From JAGLGH01 sp034723595 (GTDB lineage Archaea; Nanobdellota; Nanobdellia; Woesearchaeales; JAGLGH01): 11,063 nt of DNA. The stretch covers positions 1-11,063 of the forward strand of contig JAYEPB010000093.1 in the NCBI GenBank assembly GCA_034723595.1. The letters are read 5' to 3'. Position numbers and translations under genes: made by a program. Shown here one piece after another: positions 7,417 to 11,063 of this stretch (position 1 is its first letter; each line of letters opens with the position of its first letter). The notes beneath the pieces were generated by a model. The model saw only the letters and a list, made by a program, of their open reading frames with translations, searched no databases and had not been told where the DNA came from.

Positions 7417-7983
7417 ATGGCAGAACCATCAAATAAATTATTAGCATCACTTTTAGTCGTGCTGATTGTAATTTCAGGTATTTCATTATTTGTTGTAATA
7501 ACAAAGATGGCAGGTCCTGGTGTGACAGGATATGCAAGTTCCACAGGCGTGGGAGTAACAAATGTTACAGTAAGCGAAGTAACATATATCAATGTCACAG
7601 ATAATTTCATAGATCTTGGTACTCTTGAACCAGGAGCTACAAACAACAGCGAGAGTGTCAGTGATTTCTTTACTGTGCAGAATGACGGAAGCATAAATAT
7701 AAACATTAGTGTTTATGATGCAACATCACCATTTAGTGGAACTGGATGCTCAGCTACGCCAAATTCATGCTACCAGATGCATGGCAATTCATCTGATGGC
7801 AGCATAGATGCGACATATACTAATGTTCCATCTGGGGCAGGAACACAACATTTAGTATGCTCTAATGTTCCATTTTCAGATGGTGGTGACGAGTGTGTTA
7901 TAGGCGTTCAGATGACCATCCCTATTGATGAGCCATCAGGAACAAAGACATCAACCATGACAATTGTTGCAGAACTTGCATAA
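7417..7983 (+). CDS. Small membrane-tethered DLG-domain surface subunit
   Basis: This 188-residue protein has an N-terminal hydrophobic helix at ~8-29, a short linker with VTGYASSTG (36-44) and a ~140-residue Ser/Thr/Asn-rich beta ectodomain. Landmarks are FIDLGTLEPG (64-73), VQNDGSININI (87-97) and IPIDEPSGTKT (168-178), in the same order as the C-terminal domain of the giant protein at 2-5773. Four cysteines (111, 118, 148, 160) could form two disulfides, and five sequons are present. The helix could be a signal anchor or an uncleaved signal; no type IV prepilin site is seen. A very strong Shine-Dalgarno and T-rich terminator tracts downstream suggest an abundant product, perhaps the repeating subunit of a surface filament or coat. 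The DLG-x-L-x-PG start resembles TasA/camelysin-like and WxL-like beta domains in outline only. Confidence 0.85.
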   Translation: MAEPSNKLLASLLVVLIVISGISLFVVITKMAGPGVTGYASSTGVGVTNVTVSEVTYINVTDNFIDLGTLEPGATNNSESVSDFFTVQNDGSININISVYDATSPFSGTGCSATPNSCYQMHGNSSDGSIDATYTNVPSGAGTQHLVCSNVPFSDGGDECVIGVQMTIPIDEPSGTKTSTMTIVAELA

Positions 7984-7999
7984 ATTAGTAATTAGTTTA

Positions 8000-8029
8000 T
8001 TTTTTTTAAATTTTCACTTTTTTCTTTTT
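8000..8029 (+). terminator. Oligo-T termination tracts after the 188-residue gene
   Basis: Seventeen nt after the stop there are T-runs at 8000-8007 (8 T), 8011-8014, 8018-8023 and 8025-8029 on the coding strand. Clustered oligo-T tracts without a stem are the usual archaeal termination signal. Confidence 0.7.
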
Positions 8030-8126
8030 CTCTAAGCCTATAAGTTATATTGCAAATCTTTCTCAACCCTTTGATTTATGACATTTTCTAGTTCCCTGCG
8101 CCTTATACTAACCAAAAAACTAACCC

Positions 8127-8153
8127 AAAAAAGTTTCCAAAGGAAACTTTTTT
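8127..8153. promoter_or_regulatory. Perfect inverted repeat abutting the TATA box
   Basis: AAAAAAGTTTCC (8127-8138), a 3-nt AAA spacer, and GGAAACTTTTTT (8142-8153) form perfect 12-bp arms. The right arm overlaps the TATA box by three bases and the repeat covers the BRE position, so a dimeric regulator bound here would block TBP/TFB. Alternatively the RNA hairpin with six U at its end could be a backup terminator for the upstream unit. Both roles are possible. Confidence 0.7.
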
Positions 8154-8158
8154 ATATA
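8151..8158 (+). promoter_or_regulatory. TATA box for the 8180 gene
   Basis: TTTATATA is centred about 25 nt before the ATG at 8180, the spacing of a leaderless archaeal promoter. There is no Shine-Dalgarno before the ATG. This supports 8180 as both start codon and transcription start. Confidence 0.7.
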
Positions 8159-8179
8159 AGTAATATTTGAATACATTAT

Positions 8180-9448
8180 ATGGCATTAACAATTTCAGGA
8201 AAAACAATTTCTATGCCTCTCTCATTATTAATATTAATCATTCTTTTTTCAGGCAGTGCATGCGCAATAGGCATTAGCCCAAGCACAATGACAATAACAT
8301 ATGAGCAGGGCAAGACAAATAGTTTTCAATTTTTTGGCGAAAACAAGAACTCTGAAGATGCTTATGTAAAGTTTTTTGTCATTGGAGAAATGGCAGAACA
8401 TATAGAAATACCTGAAGAGACCTCAGTCATACCTGGTATAAGCAAAAAAACATTCTATTTTAATATTAAATATCCAGAATTCCTCAACCCTGGCACCCAT
8501 TCGGCAAAATTATATATTGAAGAGACCTCTTCCCCAGAGGAATTCCTGAAAGGCGGCTCAGGATTTGGAGCAAAGGGCGCAGTCATAATGCCAATCAGTG
8601 TTAAAGTGCCTTATGAAGGAAAATATATTGAACTAAATTTTCCATCTATGAGATCAATCACCCCTGGTGAGATGATATATTTCACTCTTAATATTCATAA
8701 TTACGGAGGCAAGGATATTGAGGATTTAAGTGGGACATTCATAATAACTTCTCCAGATTCAGCTGAAATTGTAAGGATAGATACCACCAGCATAGATATC
8801 CTTAAGCCATTGGAGACCGATGAACTGAGAGGTTATTGGCAGGCGCCTTTAGATGCTGCGCTTGGAGAATATATAATAAATACAGAAATAGAATATGGCG
8901 GCGAAAAGCCAGCCAAGGCAAGTCAGAAATTCAGGGTTGGAGATGAATTTATTGATATAATAGATGCTAGGACAGCAAATCTCGTATCAGATGGTATAGG
9001 AAAGTTCATGATTGACATAAAAAGCCAGTGGAGCCAGCCAATCTCTGGAGTCTATGCAGATATAATAATCTCTCATAATGATGAAGAGATAGCTGTTTTG
9101 AAAACAAGTTCAATGAAAATCCCAGCACTGGCGAAAGAGACACTTCTGGGCTACTGGGAGATTAAAGGTCCTATCATGGAAGAATACGAGGCAAAGATCA
9201 TTCTTCATTTTGCCGATAAGACTGTAGAGAAGATACTTTCATTTGGACCTGAGAAAGAAGCGAAATTAGAAAAACCCATATATCCTGGCGGATCAAAGAT
9301 GATAGTTGCGATAGTATCAATAACAATATTATCAATAGTGGTTTTAGTATCAATTGTGTTATTTATATACGTGTTGCTTAAAAAAAGCAAACACCCAAAT
9401 AAAAGACTTAAAGCAGGACGCGCAAAAAGAAAAACCAGAAAGAAATAG
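8180..9448 (+). CDS. Type I membrane protein with Ig-like ectodomain, paralogue B
   Basis: The 422-residue protein has a signal peptide with probable cleavage after residue 29 (SACA), then IGISPST-x-x-x-TYEQG, opening the first beta-sandwich to ~150. A second sandwich spans ~155-255, and a third (~256-360) contains SQWSQPISGVYADIII. A TM helix at ~374-400 and a 22-residue tail very rich in Lys/Arg follow. The paralogue at 5796-7109 has the same architecture, but this copy has no N-x-S/T sequon that I can find in its ectodomain. The layout is that of a WxL-interacting-type or chaperone-like membrane protein; the specific function is unknown. It leads a second operon with the two genes downstream (14-nt gap, then a 13-nt overlap). 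A lipobox was considered at Cys28, but Gly at -3 argues against it. Confidence 0.9.
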   Translation: MALTISGKTISMPLSLLILIILFSGSACAIGISPSTMTITYEQGKTNSFQFFGENKNSEDAYVKFFVIGEMAEHIEIPEETSVIPGISKKTFYFNIKYPEFLNPGTHSAKLYIEETSSPEEFLKGGSGFGAKGAVIMPISVKVPYEGKYIELNFPSMRSITPGEMIYFTLNIHNYGGKDIEDLSGTFIITSPDSAEIVRIDTTSIDILKPLETDELRGYWQAPLDAALGEYIINTEIEYGGEKPAKASQKFRVGDEFIDIIDARTANLVSDGIGKFMIDIKSQWSQPISGVYADIIISHNDEEIAVLKTSSMKIPALAKETLLGYWEIKGPIMEEYEAKIILHFADKTVEKILSFGPEKEAKLEKPIYPGGSKMIVAIVSITILSIVVLVSIVLFIYVLLKKSKHPNKRLKAGRAKRKTRKK

Positions 9449-9462
9449 GATAGGGATTTGAT

Positions 9463-9876
9463 ATGATCAAAAATAGATTTTGGATATTGCTGCTGGCTGC
9501 AGTGCTTTTTGCTTTAGCCATTGCATTCATAATTTTCAAGACCCTGATTATAACAGAATCATATACCTTAGATATGCATCTCACAATCGGCAATTCAACT
9601 GGTGTGAATGTTGCAACAGATGCAATATATTTCGGAACAATAAAACCTGGAAACAGCGTGACAAAGATAATCACAATTGAAAATAGCGAACAAAAACAGA
9701 AGGTTGTGATTGAAGCATCTGGTGAGTTAAGAGAATGGATTCATTATGATCCAATCTTGTTTATGGAGTCTGGAGAAAAGAAAGAACTTCATTTGACAGC
9801 AGCCATACCAAAAGATGCTGAATATGGAACATATCAGGGTAAATTAAAGGTGAATTTTTACAGATGGCAAGGATAA
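9463..9876 (+). CDS. Small membrane-anchored protein with one NEW3-like beta domain
   Basis: This 137-residue protein has a basic start (MIKNR), one hydrophobic helix at ~7-30, then a short beta domain. The landmarks are IYFGTIKPGNSV (56-66), ITIENSEQ and AAIPKDAEYGTYQGKL (113-128). The FG-x-I-x-PG opening and P-x-x-A-x-x-G-x-Y close are shared with the repeats of the giant protein and, in outline, with the 188-residue subunit. The linker contains TIGNSTGVNV, like the TG-containing linkers of its neighbours. The start is 14 nt after the preceding stop, with only a weak purine-rich site (AGGGA, 9452-9456). Its end overlaps the next gene. It could be a membrane base or adaptor for the surface assembly; no family is certain. 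Confidence 0.85.
   Translation: MIKNRFWILLLAAVLFALAIAFIIFKTLIITESYTLDMHLTIGNSTGVNVATDAIYFGTIKPGNSVTKIITIENSEQKQKVVIEASGELREWIHYDPILFMESGEKKELHLTAAIPKDAEYGTYQGKLKVNFYRWQG
9848..9853 (+). promoter_or_regulatory. Shine-Dalgarno inside the 9463 gene for the 9864 start
   Basis: AGGTGA lies 10 nt before the ATG at 9864 and within the end of the upstream coding region. With the 13-nt gene overlap it supports coupled translation and fixes this start. Confidence 0.65.
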
Positions 9877-11048
9877 AAGACAATAAATTAATAGTTTTTG
9901 TCATGATCATGATACTCTTGACTGCTGCCTTATTAGGATACTCATCTTATTTGAACTCAAGCAAGATTACAGGATTATCAACAGGCACAATTCAGGTAAC
10001 CGTGAAAAATGATGAACCCTCTCTTACACCTATTCCTGATCAGATATGGCTTATGAATAACTCTCTGACCATAATGCTTTATGATTATTTCAATGATCCT
10101 GAAGGCATCCCTCTTACATTTTCAAATACAGCAATTGATAATATCACTATGAATATTAATCAGTCAACAAGCAAGGTTACTCTTCTTCCTGATCCTGGGT
10201 GGGTCGGCGAAATGCATATACTTTTTTATGCCTCTGACGGACCAAATACTAGAACAAGCAATTCTATTAGTCTCCTGGTTGTGTCTGTTATGCCTGAACC
10301 TAAACCTGCACCTGAACCTGGATCTCTTGCTGAACAACCACCCTACCGCCATATAAGTGGATGTTTCTATAAATGGGAATGTGAAGCATGGGCAGAATGT
10401 CTTCCAGAAGGAATTCAGGAGAGAGTTTGCATAAACAAAGGCACATGTCCAGATGCGTATAGGTCTCCAGTCGAATCAAGAAAATGCTTTTATAAGGAAA
10501 TTATTGTTGAACAGCCTCTGCCTCTGCCTGAAGAAGAGCCCAAACAAGAAGTGATTAATGGTCAAGCGCAGAGTTCAGAAGATACAAGGAATCAGGATTC
10601 TGATTTCAAGATCCTATTGAATATGTTTCTGCTTATTGCGATTATATTTATTTTATTGCTCTTGGCTAGGATAAGAGACATCATCAAAAAATCAATTTTA
10701 AAGCTTTGGCAATCTTTGTGGTATTGGGCAGCCATAAAAAGGATATTGCGATTTTTGGCAGATGTTCCAGATGAAGATGCATTTATTGCAAATGACAAGC
10801 AGATTGCAAAAAATCTTAAAGATATGCACAGGATATTATTAAAGATGAATAATGAGACATTCATATATCATGTAAATGAAAAGAAAAATGATATTTCTTA
10901 TTGGATTAAGAATTTTGTTGGTGATAAGAAGCTTGCATCACAGCTGGATAAATCAAAATCAAAAACAGCTAAATCATTTGCCTTGATTATAGGCAAAAGG
11001 ATAAGCCGAATAAGAAAATTTTACAAAACTAACCAAATTAAACATTAA
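9864..11048 (+). CDS. Two-TM protein: cadherin-like, six-Cys TSP1-like and DUF5752-like domains
   Basis: The 394-residue protein begins with a TM helix (~9-25) and a linker with ITGLSTG (35-41). A cadherin/Ig-like domain spans ~50-142, with IPDQ, YFNDPEGIPLTF and VTLLPDPGWVGE as typical landmarks. A Pro/Glu linker follows, then a six-Cys module with C167, C173, C179, C189, C195 and C208 plus W171 and W176, resembling the thrombospondin type 1 pattern W-x-x-C-x-x-G-x-Q-x-R-x-C. A second TM helix lies at ~249-269. The cytoplasmic part ~300-380 contains IAKNLKDMHRILLKM, FIYHVNEKKNDISYWI and GDKKLASQL, which I recognise as like the DUF5752 tails of DPANN proteins; its function is not known. Topology puts the middle outside and the last 125 residues inside. 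It is the last gene of the second operon; 15 nt remain before the window edge. Confidence 0.88.
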   Translation: MARIKDNKLIVFVMIMILLTAALLGYSSYLNSSKITGLSTGTIQVTVKNDEPSLTPIPDQIWLMNNSLTIMLYDYFNDPEGIPLTFSNTAIDNITMNINQSTSKVTLLPDPGWVGEMHILFYASDGPNTRTSNSISLLVVSVMPEPKPAPEPGSLAEQPPYRHISGCFYKWECEAWAECLPEGIQERVCINKGTCPDAYRSPVESRKCFYKEIIVEQPLPLPEEEPKQEVINGQAQSSEDTRNQDSDFKILLNMFLLIAIIFILLLLARIRDIIKKSILKLWQSLWYWAAIKRILRFLADVPDEDAFIANDKQIAKNLKDMHRILLKMNNETFIYHVNEKKNDISYWIKNFVGDKKLASQLDKSKSKTAKSFALIIGKRISRIRKFYKTNQIKH

Positions 11049-11063
11049 AGAACTAATCAAATA

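Larger units (their letters stand above)
7984..8179 (+). other. Non-coding gap of 196 nt
   Basis: No open reading frame with a plausible start is present on either strand. The left part holds T-rich termination tracts. The middle (8031-8126) shows nothing I recognise. The right end holds a perfect inverted repeat and a TATA box for the next gene. The gap divides the window into two transcription units. Confidence 0.75.

Noticed and set aside
7131..7500. Type IV pilin-like class III signals in the 75- and 188-residue proteins
   Set aside because: No charged residue followed by Gly/Ala cleavage site precedes the helix and no Glu at position 5 is seen.
8252..8266. Lipoprotein signal at Cys28 of the 8180 protein
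   Set aside because: Gly at -3 does not fit a lipobox, and cleavage after SACA, aligning IGISPST with LGISPST of the paralogue, is simpler.

Overview
The window looks like part of a DPANN archaeal genome, most likely a Woesearchaeota/Pacearchaeota-type lineage. The DNA is visibly AT-rich and all genes lie on the + strand. Two genes sit about 25 nt downstream of good TATA boxes, as in archaeal leaderless transcription. The proteins have a style I associate with DPANN archaea: Asn/Ser/Thr-rich Ig-like surface proteins full of N-glycosylation sequons, six-Cys thrombospondin-like modules, and a DUF5752-like cytoplasmic tail. The lineage is inferred from style, not from a marker gene; there is no rRNA, tRNA, CRISPR array or transposase.

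Layout. (1) 2-5773: a giant secreted multidomain protein, open at the left edge, made of Ig-like domains, a Cys-rich block, a CBM9/DOMON-like domain, three ~120-residue repeats with Ca-binding-type Asp loops, further Ig/FN3 domains and a C-terminal 'DLG' beta domain. (2) 5796-7109: a signal peptide, beta-sandwich ectodomain, single TM helix and basic tail. (3) 7131-7358: a 75-residue one-TM protein. (4) 7417-7983: a 188-residue membrane-tethered protein whose ectodomain is related to the C-terminal domain of the giant protein, and which has the strongest Shine-Dalgarno in the window. (5) 7984-8179: a non-coding gap with T-rich termination tracts, a perfect 12-bp-arm inverted repeat and a TATA box. 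(6) 8180-9448: a paralogue of gene 2. (7) 9463-9876: a small tethered protein with one short beta domain. (8) 9864-11048: a two-TM protein with a cadherin-like domain, a six-Cys TSP1-like module and a cytoplasmic DUF5752-like domain, overlapping gene 7 by 13 nt.

Together the genes look like one cell-envelope module. One C-terminal domain type is used both in a huge surface protein and in a small subunit. Two paralogous type I membrane proteins with Ig-like ectodomains may hold or assemble them, and a transmembrane protein could link the exterior to the cytoplasm. The composition resembles the Gram-positive csc clusters (WxL proteins plus DUF916/DUF3324 WxL-interacting proteins). That analogy is my inference; no database search could be run.
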